Shown: positions 1-8,333 of the stretch, piece after piece | Numbering within the stretch: the stretch's first letter is position 1 | How the letters are laid out: the number at the start of each line of letters is the position of its first letter | Source of the DNA: CAVIQK01 sp964613035 | GTDB lineage: Bacteria > Bacillota > Clostridia > Christensenellales > DTU072 | Direction of reading: 5' to 3' | DNA length: 62,204 nucleotides | Assembly (NCBI GenBank): GCA_964613035.1 | Contig: CAZTFQ010000010.1 | Location: forward strand, 1-62,204 | The notes under the pieces: model-generated | What the model was told of the DNA's origin: nothing | Seen by the model: the letters and a program-made list of their open reading frames with translations, nothing else | Databases searched by the model: none | Made by a program: the position numbers and the translations under genes

Positions 1-2
1 CC

Positions 3-77
3 TCTTCTTATATCTCCGATAACTTCTATATGGTTTCTTCCTCCGACGGTATGGTGAGGTATGAAAGAAAGGAATAG
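3..77 (+). CDS. C-terminal end of an unidentified protein (cut by window edge)
   Basis: An open frame enters from the left edge and stops at TAG 75-77, giving 24 residues that end in GMVRYERKE. A hairpin with a T-run follows within 20 bases, as expected for a gene end. The other two forward frames close early. The fragment is too short to assign a function. It would be the only rightward gene in the first 13 kb, so it belongs to a different transcription unit from the ferredoxin next to it. Confidence 0.4.
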   Translation, partial: SSYISDNFYMVSSSDGMVRYERKE

Positions 78-92
78 CTAGTGTTATACAAC

Positions 93-125
93 AAAAAAAG
101 AACACCTATAGGGTGCTCTCTTTTT
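93..125. terminator. Bidirectional rho-independent terminator
   Basis: An A-run at 93-99 is followed by GAACACC, a TATA loop, GGGTGCTC and a T-run at 121-125. The stem carries one mismatch. The A-run and T-run flanks let it work on both strands. It lies between the truncated rightward gene and the end of the leftward housekeeping series. Confidence 0.65.
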
Positions 126-170
126 GCTGTAATTGCTTCAAGCAGTTATTAAGCGATTGCTCGATAACGA

Positions 171-341
171 CTAGTCGGCTAAAATAGCGTCGTTGGGGCA
201 AGCCGCAGCACAAGCTCCGCAGCTCTGGCAGACGTCTTCGCTGATGACGTATTTATCGTCGCCCGCGCTGATCGCGCCGAAAGGACACTCTGCTTCACAG
301 CAGCCGCACATAACGCATTTGTCGGTAATTTGATAAGCCAT
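171..341 (-). CDS. Small 2[4Fe-4S] ferredoxin
   Basis: This 56-residue protein is a clostridial-type ferredoxin, a soluble cytoplasmic electron carrier. Two classic cluster motifs are visible: C9-x2-C12-x2-C15-x3-C19-P and C38-x2-C41-x2-C44-x3-C48-P. Each is followed by the usual hydrophobic-acidic linker, giving the internal two-fold repeat of the family. The length matches clostridial ferredoxins of about 55 residues. The ATG at 339-341 is preceded by AAGGAGA at a good distance. There is one additional cysteine (C14) in the first motif. It is the last gene before the terminator at 93-125 and lies 65 bases downstream of ricT. Its redox partner cannot be told from the context. Confidence 0.95.
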   Translation of the reverse strand: MAYQITDKCVMCGCCEAECPFGAISAGDDKYVISEDVCQSCGACAAACPNDAILAD

Positions 342-406
342 AATAATCTTCTCCTTAAAAATGATTTCTTTGGTTATTTAATTTTAACTCTCTTACGCTT
401 AAGCTG

Positions 407-1279
407 TCAATCGTTTTCGCCGTCTTGCTCGGGGACCTCGTCGGTAATCTCTTCGACTTTTTGTCTGGCGAATCCTTTAAGAGCTCTGACGGGGTATATT
501 TTATATTCGACGCCGCCCTCGTTGTCGAGGATTTTTACCTTGACTTCTTCCTTATAAATATCGTTGCTGACAGCCGTGCCCTGTCCGTCGGGCGTGGTGA
601 CCTTGGATCCTATTTTCGGCATTTTTTTCATTTCTTCGGCATAGAAATCGTTTTCGTATCTGAGACAGCACATCAGCTTACCGCAGACGCCGTTGATTTT
701 TCCGGGGTTGAGGGATAAGCCTTGAATTTTTGCCATTTTTATGGAAACCTTATCGTAGTTTTGCAAAAAAACGGCACAGCAACAAGGTCTGCCGCAGGGT
801 GCGAGTGCGCCGCGCATTTTGATGTCGTCTCTCTCATATATCTGACGGAGTTCTATCCTCACTCTGAATGCTGAGGCGAGATCTTTAACCAGCTCTCTGA
901 AATCGACCCTGCCGTCTGCCGTGAAATAGACTATTATCTTGGAGCGGTCGAAGGTATATTCCGCGTCTACTATTTTCATTTCCAACCCGCGCTCGGCAAC
1001 CTTATGCATAGTGGTATGCATCAGACGGTCTCTTTCCGACAGGTTCTTTTCGTGTTGAGCTTTATCCTCGGCGGTAGCTTTCCTTACGACCTCTTTTAAG
1101 GGCTGAACGACTTCTTTGTCGTCGACTTCCCTGTTGGGCACGCTGACGATGCCGTATTCTATACCGCGTACGGTCTCGACGATGACGCCGTCTCCCTCGC
1201 GAAAAACTTCTTCCTTGGGAGAAAAATAGTACGTCTTGTTGTTATTACCCAGCTTAACGCCGACTATTAAGGTTGCCAT
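407..1279 (-). CDS. ricT: PSP1-domain protein RicT/YaaT
   Basis: This 290-residue protein belongs to the PSP1 family (RicT, formerly YaaT). In Bacillus subtilis RicT forms a complex with RicA and RicF that carries Fe-S clusters and promotes RNase Y-dependent mRNA maturation; it affects sporulation and competence. The signature cysteine-rich stretch is clear at about residues 155-210: PCGRPCCC, then PGKINGVCGKLMCCLRYE. The acidic tail is variable in the family. It overlaps the end of holB by 13 bases, and the order tmk-holB-ricT is the conserved Firmicutes arrangement, which supports the assignment. The RicT function itself is transferred from the family, not seen here. Confidence 0.92.
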   Translation of the reverse strand: MATLIVGVKLGNNNKTYYFSPKEEVFREGDGVIVETVRGIEYGIVSVPNREVDDKEVVQPLKEVVRKATAEDKAQHEKNLSERDRLMHTTMHKVAERGLEMKIVDAEYTFDRSKIIVYFTADGRVDFRELVKDLASAFRVRIELRQIYERDDIKMRGALAPCGRPCCCAVFLQNYDKVSIKMAKIQGLSLNPGKINGVCGKLMCCLRYENDFYAEEMKKMPKIGSKVTTPDGQGTAVSNDIYKEEVKVKILDNEGGVEYKIYPVRALKGFARQKVEEITDEVPEQDGEND

Positions 1280-2211
1280 TTATACTTCGCCTCCAAAATT
1301 TCGAATAACAGGCTCTCGGCTATACCTGCGCCGAAGAGATTGAGCCTGACCTTTTCTCTCGCGCAATTGATTCTTTTGATTGCCATTGCCGCGCTTGCCG
1401 CGGAAAACCCCGCCGCCACGGCTTCTATCTCGACATCGTCGATTTTAGATCCGCACGTACACTTCAGCACGTCCGACAATATGACTTCCAAAAAATCCAA
1501 CGTCATATCGATGTTTTCTTTTCCCCACATAGGGTCACCGATATAGGCTATGATGTCGGAAGACCTCTTAACGGCAATCATCATCGCGCGGACTTTTTCG
1601 TACAGAGCGACGTACTTCTCGTTGGCTATCAAATTACGCGCTCTGGTATAACTGCCCGCCGCGGACGAAGCCGCCGCCTCGGCGTCTTCTTCGTCGGCGC
1701 CTTCTTCTATCAGTTCTTTTTCCAAATCGACTCTGTTAAAGGGTGGTATATAGAGCTTCTTGGCACGAGACTTGATCGTAGGAAGCAATCCGGCGTCGTT
1801 GGCTGCGGATATGAAAATAGTTACGTTCTCGGGCGGTTCTTCCAACGTTTTTAACAAAACGTTCTGGACAATGGGAGACATTCCCTCTCCCTCCTCTATG
1901 AAATAGAGCTTGCGGTCCTGCTGAGCGCCTTTGAGATAAGCGTCGTCCACTATTTCTCTCATCCCGGCGGCGGTGATTTCTTTTCCCTTGAAGAACTTAA
2001 CGTCGGGATGCGCCTTGCCGAGAATGAGCGAACACGTTTTGCACTCGCCGCAACCGCCGAAACGGCACGACATCTCTTCCGCCAGTATCAAAAACAACTG
2101 GTCTATCGCCTCGGTGTCGCCCGAAAAAACCACGTACGCGTGAGACAACCGCCCCGCAACGAGGTCCTTTTTTATGTCTCTATACGCGTCGACGGAACGT
2201 ATCAGAGACAT
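1267..2211 (-). CDS. holB: DNA polymerase III delta' subunit
   Basis: This 314-residue protein is the delta-prime subunit of the clamp loader, which helps open and load the beta sliding clamp. The N-terminal part (about 1-170) resembles the degenerate AAA+ fold of delta-prime. It has a four-cysteine zinc module (CRFGGCGECKTC, about residues 49-60), followed by GKAHPDV and the LLKTLEEPPENV stretch typical of the family. The SRC arginine-finger motif is replaced by SRAKK, a variation also seen in other Firmicutes proteins. It overlaps tmk upstream by 10 bases and ricT downstream by 13, so translation is probably coupled. The size fits the short Gram-positive form. Confidence 0.9.
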   Translation of the reverse strand: MSLIRSVDAYRDIKKDLVAGRLSHAYVVFSGDTEAIDQLFLILAEEMSCRFGGCGECKTCSLILGKAHPDVKFFKGKEITAAGMREIVDDAYLKGAQQDRKLYFIEEGEGMSPIVQNVLLKTLEEPPENVTIFISAANDAGLLPTIKSRAKKLYIPPFNRVDLEKELIEEGADEEDAEAAASSAAGSYTRARNLIANEKYVALYEKVRAMMIAVKRSSDIIAYIGDPMWGKENIDMTLDFLEVILSDVLKCTCGSKIDDVEIEAVAAGFSAASAAMAIKRINCAREKVRLNLFGAGIAESLLFEILEAKYKWQP

Positions 2212-2828
2212 CTTTTCAATCCTTCTTCCACCGCTTCTCTGATAAGACGCGCGGTTTCTTTTTTATCTTCCTGCGGAACGATGCTCACGTACCGATCGGA
2301 CTCTTCTTCTGCGAGAGTTTTGAAACCTTCGTAGACGCGGGAATGAAACTCCGCCGTCTCGTTCTCCATTCTGTCGTCGTCGATATGCTTGCCGGACTTC
2401 TTGCGAAAGGACTCGTTGGGGTCCATATCGAGAAAAACGGTCATATCGGGCATACAGTTTTCAAGTGCGTAGAAATTGATTTCTTTTACCTTGTCGAGTC
2501 CCAGCCCTCTGGCAAACCCTTGATAGGCTAAGCTGCTGTCGACGTAACGGTCGCAGAGCACCACGGCACCTCTTGCGAGCGCCGGCAAAATCACTTTGTC
2601 TATATGCTCGATACGCGCGGTAGCGAAAAGATACGCTTCCGTGAGCGCGTCCATATCTTCCGTAAGAATGAGATTACGGATTTTTTCCGCAAGGGGAGTA
2701 CCGCCCGGCTCGCGGGTGTACACGACTTCACGGTCGATACCGTCGAGATATTCTTTAAGATATCCCAGCTGGGTTGATTTTCCTACGCCCTCGCAACCCT
2801 CGAGAGTTATGAAACAGCCTTTTTTCAT
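2202..2828 (-). CDS. tmk: Thymidylate kinase
   Basis: This 208-residue enzyme phosphorylates dTMP to dTDP with ATP, an essential step in dTTP supply. The P-loop (EGCEGVGKST, about residues 10-19) and the TREPGGTPLAEKIR segment that binds the nucleotide are intact. So are the DRYVDSSLAYQG segment that contacts dTMP and the C-terminal LID region. The length is normal for bacterial Tmk. The gene sits between a YaaO-like decarboxylase (6 bases upstream) and holB (10-base overlap), the same neighbourhood as in Bacillus subtilis. Nothing suggests altered function. Confidence 0.97.
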   Translation of the reverse strand: MKKGCFITLEGCEGVGKSTQLGYLKEYLDGIDREVVYTREPGGTPLAEKIRNLILTEDMDALTEAYLFATARIEHIDKVILPALARGAVVLCDRYVDSSLAYQGFARGLGLDKVKEINFYALENCMPDMTVFLDMDPNESFRKKSGKHIDDDRMENETAEFHSRVYEGFKTLAEEESDRYVSIVPQEDKKETARLIREAVEEGLKRCL

Positions 2829-2834
2829 ACTTAA

Positions 2835-4076
2835 TTATTTTATCACGAAAAGCTTCCCGTTACAAGTACCGAAAAGCAAGTTTTCATAGTCGCGGAAAAA
2901 CGCGAGGAACTCTTCGTCTATTTTATCGCCGAAAAAGTACGACGGAACCCCCGGCGGATACGCGCCAATTTCCGAGAACAGTCGTCTTCCTAGGGCGGAC
3001 TCGACGTCGACTTCTTCGTAGTCGGTCTTAAAATAATCCACCTTTTTTAGCATAGGTGTGGGAGCGTCTCCCAGAGCACACGACGGATAGTCGGGCGCGC
3101 GGCGCAACAGCTCCGCTACGAGACCGAGATGCTTCATATTATAAGGAGTGGCAATAAGGACTACTCCGCGATTAAAAGCCGTCTCCGCGTACACGCCGTT
3201 GTCTTCGAGATAACTTGCCAGACGATATCCGTCGGGAGCTTCGATTACCAATCTGAACGGATCCGCGGCGGTCGCTATTTTATACCGAGTCGTTTTTTCT
3301 ACGTCCGACTTGAATTCTTCCGTTATTTCCGCGAGAGCGGAAAAGCCCTTCTTGACGTCTTCTATGTTGTCGACCAGTGCCGCGATACTCTCCAGCGTCA
3401 TATAAGACGGGGAGGTAGAATGACGTAAGGTCAATTCGAAAAACGCTTTGCTTCTATATTTTTCTTTCCCGACGAGCAATGCTCCTCCCGTCAACACGGG
3501 GAGCGTCTTATGCAGAGAACAGATTACCAAATCGCCGTATTCGGTAGCCGAAACCGCCGAGTTATCACTAAACGCAAAGTGCGAGCCGTGCGCGGAATCT
3601 ATAACGAGAGGGAGATTTTTGTCCCGACAGAATTTTGCGATTTTTTCTATTCCTAGATCCCTACCCAGATAATCGGGATATGTGACGAAGACGTAGTCGA
3701 CGAGATTATCTTCCGCGTAATTTTTAGCAACGGACAAGTTGCCCGCAACTACTACGGACCCGCCGTAACCGCGGACCGCATTGAAAAGGGATCTGTGCGC
3801 GCCGCCTATCACGAGGCACGTTCCGCCCATAACAGCGGCGGCGGCAGCCACGCAAGCGGTGGCGCCGTTGCAGGATATCAGCGAAAAATCCGCGTTGTAA
3901 AAAGACGCCAGTTTTTTTTCAAGCTCGAGGATCTCTCCCGTAGGAGAAAGAAGGTTGTCCGTATATGACAATTCCGTTACGTCGGACAAAAAAAAGTCCC
4001 GTCCCTTGTACGCCTCTCCGCTGTGACCCGGAGTGTGGAAGGATACGTGACTTTTTCCGAAATGATTTTTTTGCAT
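2835..4076 (-). CDS. PLP-dependent Orn/Lys/Arg decarboxylase family protein (YaaO-like)
   Basis: This 413-residue protein belongs to the fold-type I Orn/Lys/Arg decarboxylases. These remove the carboxyl group from a basic amino acid and can feed polyamine synthesis. Visible family marks are the N-terminal HTPGHSG segment, the VIDSAHGSHF segment with the PLP-contacting aspartate, and SLHKTLPVLTGG, whose lysine should form the Schiff base with PLP. A C-terminal domain with GAYPPGVPSY follows. It is shorter than the long inducible enzymes, which matches YaaO-type proteins encoded next to tmk. Its start overlaps the lysS stop (TAATG), so the two are co-translated. Substrate choice among lysine, ornithine and arginine cannot be read from sequence. 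Confidence 0.88.
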   Translation of the reverse strand: MQKNHFGKSHVSFHTPGHSGEAYKGRDFFLSDVTELSYTDNLLSPTGEILELEKKLASFYNADFSLISCNGATACVAAAAAVMGGTCLVIGGAHRSLFNAVRGYGGSVVVAGNLSVAKNYAEDNLVDYVFVTYPDYLGRDLGIEKIAKFCRDKNLPLVIDSAHGSHFAFSDNSAVSATEYGDLVICSLHKTLPVLTGGALLVGKEKYRSKAFFELTLRHSTSPSYMTLESIAALVDNIEDVKKGFSALAEITEEFKSDVEKTTRYKIATAADPFRLVIEAPDGYRLASYLEDNGVYAETAFNRGVVLIATPYNMKHLGLVAELLRRAPDYPSCALGDAPTPMLKKVDYFKTDYEEVDVESALGRRLFSEIGAYPPGVPSYFFGDKIDEEFLAFFRDYENLLFGTCNGKLFVIK

Positions 4077-5572
4077 TATTTCTTGGGTTTCATCGTCGGG
4101 AAGAGCAATACGTCTCTTATCGAGTCGTTGTCGGTATAGAGCATAACCATTCTGTCGATGCCGATGCCGAGCCCTCCCGTAGGCGGCATACCGTAAGACA
4201 AGGCGTTGACGAAGTCTTCGTCCATCATCTGCGCCTCATCGTCGCCCTTTTGTCTCTCTTCTACCTGCTTCAAGAATCTTTCTTTCTGGTCGATAGGATC
4301 GTTGAGCTCGGAGAAGGCGTTGCCCATTTCTCTGCCGTAGATGAAGAACTCGAATCTCTCCGTCAATCTCTTATCGGAAGGTTTACGCTTCGCAAGCGGA
4401 GATACTTCCACGGGATAATCGGTGATAAAGACGGGGTTGACGAGGGTCTCTTCGCACTTGGCGTCGAAAACTTCGTAGAGAGCTTTTCCCCAGCACTCGT
4501 TTTCGTCTATATCCAGTCCCATCGCATTGGCTTTTTTTATAAGCTCGGGGAGAGGTTCGTTGTCGAAGTCGAGTCCCGTGACCTCTTTTACCATCACGGA
4601 CATAGGTACTCTTCTCCAGCCTCTCTTGAGGGATATGGGGGTGCCTTTATAAGTGATCTCGGTCGTGCCGAGAACTTTTTCCGCCACCTCGATGAAGAGG
4701 TCTTCCGTGAGGTCCATCATATCGTTGTAATCGGCGTATGCCTGATAGAGCTCGACCGTGGTAAACTCGGGATTGTGCTTATAATCCATACCCTCGTTAC
4801 GGAATAGTCTGCCCATTTCGTACACTCTGTCGAAGCCTCCCACTATGAGCCTCTTGAGATAGAGCTCCGGAGCTATACGCAGATACATATTTATATCCAG
4901 AGTGTTGTGATGGGTGACGAAAGGTCTCGCCGACGCACCGCCGGCTATCGTGTTGAGGATAGGGGTCTCGACTTCCATAAATCCTCTTCTGTCCAGGAAT
5001 TCTCTGATTGCGGAAATAATGGCGCTACGCTTTTTAAACGTATCTTTAACCTCGGGATTGACGATGAGATCGACGTATCTCTGACGATATCTTAAATCTT
5101 CGTCTTTAAGTCCGTGATACTTCTCGGGTAAAGGAAGGAGAGCCTTGGCGAAAAGCGTATACTCGGTTATATGCACGCTCTTCTCTCCGGTACGGGTAAC
5201 GAACGCCTTTCCCTTAATGCCGATGAGGTCGCCTATATCCAGCTTTTTGAATTCCGCATAGTTCTCTTCTCCGAGATCGTCTCTAGACACATAGAGCTGA
5301 ATGGTTGCGGTAGAGTCTTGAATATGCGCAAAACTCGCCTTACCCATAACGCGCTTAGACATAAGTCTGCCCGCCATGGATACGATCTGACCGTCGTAGG
5401 ATTCGAAGTCGTTAAGAACGTCCGTCGCCTTGGCGGTGACGTCATACTTGACCAGCTCGTAAGGATCGGAGCCTTTTTCTCTTAACGCAGCCAATTTATC
5501 GTAACGTATCTTGATGAGTTCTCTGACGTCCTGCTCTTGTTGCGGAGATTGATTGTTCTTCTGATTGTCCAT
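4076..5572 (-). CDS. lysS: Lysyl-tRNA synthetase, class II
   Basis: This 498-residue enzyme charges tRNA-Lys. The N-terminal OB-fold anticodon-binding domain spans about residues 60-170 (VSMAGRLMSKRVMGKASFAHIQD). The class II catalytic domain follows. It includes motif 1 (RRGFMEVETPIL), motif 2 (RIAPELYLKRLIVGGFDRVYEMGRLFRNEG) and motif 3 (PTGGLGIGIDRMVML). The lysine-specific FEFFIYGREMGNAFSELNDP segment is present. Length is standard. It follows greA by 21 bases, the same gene pair seen in many Firmicutes, and overlaps the decarboxylase start by one base. No T-box leader is seen directly upstream. Confidence 0.97.
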   Translation of the reverse strand: MDNQKNNQSPQQEQDVRELIKIRYDKLAALREKGSDPYELVKYDVTAKATDVLNDFESYDGQIVSMAGRLMSKRVMGKASFAHIQDSTATIQLYVSRDDLGEENYAEFKKLDIGDLIGIKGKAFVTRTGEKSVHITEYTLFAKALLPLPEKYHGLKDEDLRYRQRYVDLIVNPEVKDTFKKRSAIISAIREFLDRRGFMEVETPILNTIAGGASARPFVTHHNTLDINMYLRIAPELYLKRLIVGGFDRVYEMGRLFRNEGMDYKHNPEFTTVELYQAYADYNDMMDLTEDLFIEVAEKVLGTTEITYKGTPISLKRGWRRVPMSVMVKEVTGLDFDNEPLPELIKKANAMGLDIDENECWGKALYEVFDAKCEETLVNPVFITDYPVEVSPLAKRKPSDKRLTERFEFFIYGREMGNAFSELNDPIDQKERFLKQVEERQKGDDEAQMMDEDFVNALSYGMPPTGGLGIGIDRMVMLYTDNDSIRDVLLFPTMKPKK

Positions 5573-5593
5573 TATTTATATCCTTGTTAATTT

Positions 5594-6064
5594 TTACTTA
5601 GAAATTTTGACGATGGTATAGGGAATGGCTCCTCTGGGAGTGACCGCATTGACCGTCTCGCCCTTTTTTCTGCCCATAACGGCTTTTCCGATAGGGCTCT
5701 GGTCGGACAGCTTGTTTTCCAGCGAAGACGCTTCCGCGGAAGATACTATCTTGAATTCATATTCCTTACCGCTCGTCTCGTTGCGTAGCGTTACGGTATT
5801 GCCCAGACCTACTTTATTGGTCTTAATGTTGCTCTCGTCTATAACGGTCGCGTGCATAAGAGAATCTCTCAGCTCGACCACTTCCGATTCGAGTTTGCTT
5901 TGAGCCTCTTTGGCTGCAGCCCACTCGGCGTTTTCGGACAGGTCGCCGAACTCGCGCGCGGTCTTCATGTCCTGAGCAATTTTCGCTCTGCCTTCGCTCT
6001 CGAGATAACGAAGTCTCTCTTGCATCTCATCATACTTGGCTTGTGTAAGTATAATCTCGCTCAT
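5594..6064 (-). CDS. greA: Transcription elongation factor GreA
   Basis: This 156-residue protein is GreA, which enters the RNA polymerase secondary channel and stimulates cleavage of backtracked RNA. The N-terminal coiled coil (about residues 1-75) contains GDLSENAEWAAAKE, with the acidic D-x-x-E tip required for cleavage. The C-terminal FKBP-like domain ends with SPIGKAVMGRKKGE and IPYTIVKI, as in the family. It is the first gene of a greA-lysS unit. A promoter with TTGCTT and TATAAT 18 bp apart lies about 175 bases upstream, at 6238-6267. AGGAGGATAA just before the ATG supports the start. Confidence 0.97.
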   Translation of the reverse strand: MSEIILTQAKYDEMQERLRYLESEGRAKIAQDMKTAREFGDLSENAEWAAAKEAQSKLESEVVELRDSLMHATVIDESNIKTNKVGLGNTVTLRNETSGKEYEFKIVSSAEASSLENKLSDQSPIGKAVMGRKKGETVNAVTPRGAIPYTIVKISK

Positions 6065-6237
6065 CTTTATTTATCCTCCTTAAGGAAATGTTTTTCTTTT
6101 TTATCGTTTTGCCGAAAAAGTATCGTTCGGCAGTCGCGTTTTTCTCTTCCCGCGGACCTCCGTCGGACGGTCGCTCGTCGGACAAAATATCTCTCACGCG
6201 CGTACGGTAATCGGGTCTCTGAAATATTTTGCAACAT

Positions 6238-6267
6238 ATTATATACTATAATTTAACCGAAAAGCAA
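6238..6267 (-). promoter_or_regulatory. Sigma-A promoter of the greA-lysS operon
   Basis: On the minus strand TTGCTT (6262-6267) and a perfect TATAAT (6238-6243) are separated by 18 bp. It points at greA, leaving a leader of about 160 bases. I see no riboswitch-like structure in the leader, apart from GC-rich inverted GTCGGAC/GTCCGAC copies around 6160-6185. Confidence 0.6.
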
Positions 6268-6332
6268 CCGAATCGGAATATTAGTCCTCTTCGGTCGCTT
6301 AATATTTTTATATTTTCTTCTTAATGTTAGCT

Positions 6333-6800
6333 TTAATTCTTTATGATTTCCGCATATTTTTTAAGATATTCGGCAATCTCCGCCATCCGTTGTTCGTATT
6401 CATCCTGCGGCAACCTCTGCCAATACGGGTCGGGGAGCTCTTTATGAATACCCGTAGCCGCCTCGGTGAGCGTGGAAAACTTGTCTCTGTAGCGGCGCGG
6501 CAACATCTTACGATGACTGCGAGTCATTCCTATAATGACGTCGGCTTCTTCGAACAATTCTTTGTCAATAAGCACGTGTCTCGGGCGAAAAGCTTCCGTT
6601 TCTTCTACCGAAAAGCCTTCGTGCACCAGAGCCAGCTTTGCCTGACGATGCATTCTGCGATATCTCCACCTGAGAGCGGCGGATCGAACCCACTCCACCT
6701 TGTCGGCGAGCACGGGATCGTCGGACATCATCTTATTGAAAACTAACTCACAATAAGGGCTACGCATAATATTGGAAGTGCACACGAAAAGAATTTTCAT
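6333..6800 (-). CDS. Low-molecular-weight protein phosphatase family
   Basis: This 155-residue protein has the low-molecular-weight protein tyrosine phosphatase fold. The N-terminal P-loop C7-TSNIM-R13-S fits the CX5R signature. The DPYW near the C terminus supplies the usual general-acid aspartate. The family includes protein tyrosine and arginine phosphatases; which one this is cannot be decided. I chose the ATG at 6798-6800, which begins with the typical MKILFVCTSN strand. A longer frame upstream would add 42 unconserved residues inside the previous gene. The start overlaps the TGA of the upstream membrane acyltransferase (ATGA), so the two are translationally coupled. Confidence 0.88.
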   Translation of the reverse strand: MKILFVCTSNIMRSPYCELVFNKMMSDDPVLADKVEWVRSAALRWRYRRMHRQAKLALVHEGFSVEETEAFRPRHVLIDKELFEEADVIIGMTRSHRKMLPRRYRDKFSTLTEAATGIHKELPDPYWQRLPQDEYEQRMAEIAEYLKKYAEIIKN

Positions 6801-7735
6801 CAAAACAACCCTATCTCTCCCGTAACGATCAACGATATGAGCCCTAAAATTATTATTGCGCCTATCTGTACGAAAATATACAAGAATATGGAGACTTTTC
6901 CGGGGACAGTCAGCGGATAATGCCACTTGCCGTCCATCTTAGGGAGAAGACTGCGTTTTTTAGGATACAATACGTAAGAGAGCGTCGCTCCTATGAAGAA
7001 CGGAATTATGTAAGGAAATATCGGGAAATAGTCGGCGGTTATTCTTCTGAAGTCGGAATTAGGAATATAAAACAACCACGCCGCGCCTTCTGCAGTCAAC
7101 GGCGAACTAGCCGTGCCGCGGATAATCTCGCTCATAGTAACACCGTATTTATCGTTGAGAATAATAAGCGCGTTGAGCACGATAAGCGACACCAGACTCA
7201 TCATCGGACGGAGAATGCTTTCTCTTTTCATCGCCTTGAGAATCAGTCCTACCGCCAGTTCCAAAAAAGCGTAAAAGAACATTATCGTAGAGAATGCGTG
7301 CACCACTCCCCAGGAGATAAACACACCGCTCATACCCGACACTACTTCGACTAGGTAAGTAACCAGCGTCATCAGAAGCGCGACGGCGCCGAGCTTAGCC
7401 GCTCTTATCAGATTGTTACGCGAAAAAGCCGTGCATATACCCGACACGCAGAAAAACAAAAACAGGAATATCGGCCACCAGAACATTCTCAGCTCGCTCG
7501 TCCAATATCCTCTCGCGAACGTGACGAAATTCCCCAGCCACTCGACGCCGCAAGAAGAAAAATGCGTACCGAACAGCCCGAACGCGTCAAACATAAAATG
7601 GTCCCAGCACACCAACAGGATCGCTATGCCTCTAAGGGCGTCCAGCTCCCATATTCTGGCGCGACGGGGACGATGCTTATTTTTCTTTACGGTAATCTCT
7701 TCTACGGACTCCGCGACTACGTTATCTTTCGTCAT
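6800..7735 (-). CDS. Heparan-alpha-glucosaminide N-acetyltransferase-like membrane protein (DUF1624)
   Basis: This polytopic membrane protein of about 311 residues has the DUF1624/HGSNAT catalytic-domain pattern. The RIWELDALRGIAILLVCWDHFMFD segment carries the conserved ELDALRG and a D-H pair at the start of the first helix, and about seven to eight further hydrophobic segments follow. Family members are thought to pass an acyl group across the membrane onto a sugar; the substrate here is unknown. I chose the ATG at 7733-7735. A TTG at 7759 would add eight residues. It overlaps the upstream gene by 14 bases and the phosphatase downstream by an ATGA. Confidence 0.8.
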   Translation of the reverse strand: MTKDNVVAESVEEITVKKNKHRPRRARIWELDALRGIAILLVCWDHFMFDAFGLFGTHFSSCGVEWLGNFVTFARGYWTSELRMFWWPIFLFLFFCVSGICTAFSRNNLIRAAKLGAVALLMTLVTYLVEVVSGMSGVFISWGVVHAFSTIMFFYAFLELAVGLILKAMKRESILRPMMSLVSLIVLNALIILNDKYGVTMSEIIRGTASSPLTAEGAAWLFYIPNSDFRRITADYFPIFPYIIPFFIGATLSYVLYPKKRSLLPKMDGKWHYPLTVPGKVSIFLYIFVQIGAIIILGLISLIVTGEIGLF

Positions 7736-8333
7736 CCAGCTTATATTCAACCTTCTCAAGTCTCTCCACTCCGTCTACGGTGACGTACACCTCGAAGCGG
7801 TCATCATATTCTCTTATCAATCTGTCCTGCATCCCGGAGTAGTACACTTTGACTCTCTCCCCCGTGCGGACGGGACGTGCGAACAACGGCGCACGTCTCT
7901 CTTCAATCTCTTGTTTAGGCTCCTCTAAGTGTTGTTTCGGTAGCTCAAACGTTTCGTTTTGTTCTTCATCTTCCTTGTCGTCACGTTTCGTCCCGAACTC
8001 CATGAAGCCCTGCCCGAATCTCTTAATCGGCTTGACGATAAAGTTGCGTATAGATATAACGAGGGCGAATATCAGACACAACCCCATGCCCACGGCGTAG
8101 AGGATACACTCTAGAAGCATATCTCCGCGGCCGAAGAGCAGCGGATTGAAATCGATGACCAGGTACAGAATAAGTCCGACCAGCGCGTACAACAAGGCGA
8201 GGTACAGTCCCGTCGCTTTAAGTATCTTCCATATGAAAATGACGATCACTTTCAGGACGGAATATATCGCCTTGAATACGCAACCTAAAAAATAGAAAAA
8301 ACCTTTCTTTTTCTTCTTGTCTTGTTCAGACAT
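7722..8333 (-). CDS. Uncharacterised membrane protein
   Basis: I do not recognise this 203-residue protein. A short lysine-rich N terminus (SEQDKKKKKG) is followed by three hydrophobic stretches at about residues 12-32, 38-60 and 72-95. After these comes a hydrophilic, Glu/Lys-rich region (about 110-150) and a C-terminal segment of about 50 residues predicted to be beta-rich (RVKVYYSGMQDRLIREYDDRFEVYVTVDG). The basic N terminus suggests a cytoplasmic start. It is co-translated with serS upstream (ATGA overlap) and with the acyltransferase downstream (14-base overlap), so it is expressed with housekeeping genes. Confidence 0.75.
   Translation of the reverse strand: MSEQDKKKKKGFFYFLGCVFKAIYSVLKVIVIFIWKILKATGLYLALLYALVGLILYLVIDFNPLLFGRGDMLLECILYAVGMGLCLIFALVISIRNFIVKPIKRFGQGFMEFGTKRDDKEDEEQNETFELPKQHLEEPKQEIEERRAPLFARPVRTGERVKVYYSGMQDRLIREYDDRFEVYVTVDGVERLEKVEYKLDDER

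Noticed and set aside
5573..5593. T-box or riboswitch leader of lysS or serS
   Set aside because: The gaps upstream of both genes are only 21-31 bases, too short for a T-box, and no specifier or antiterminator pattern is seen.
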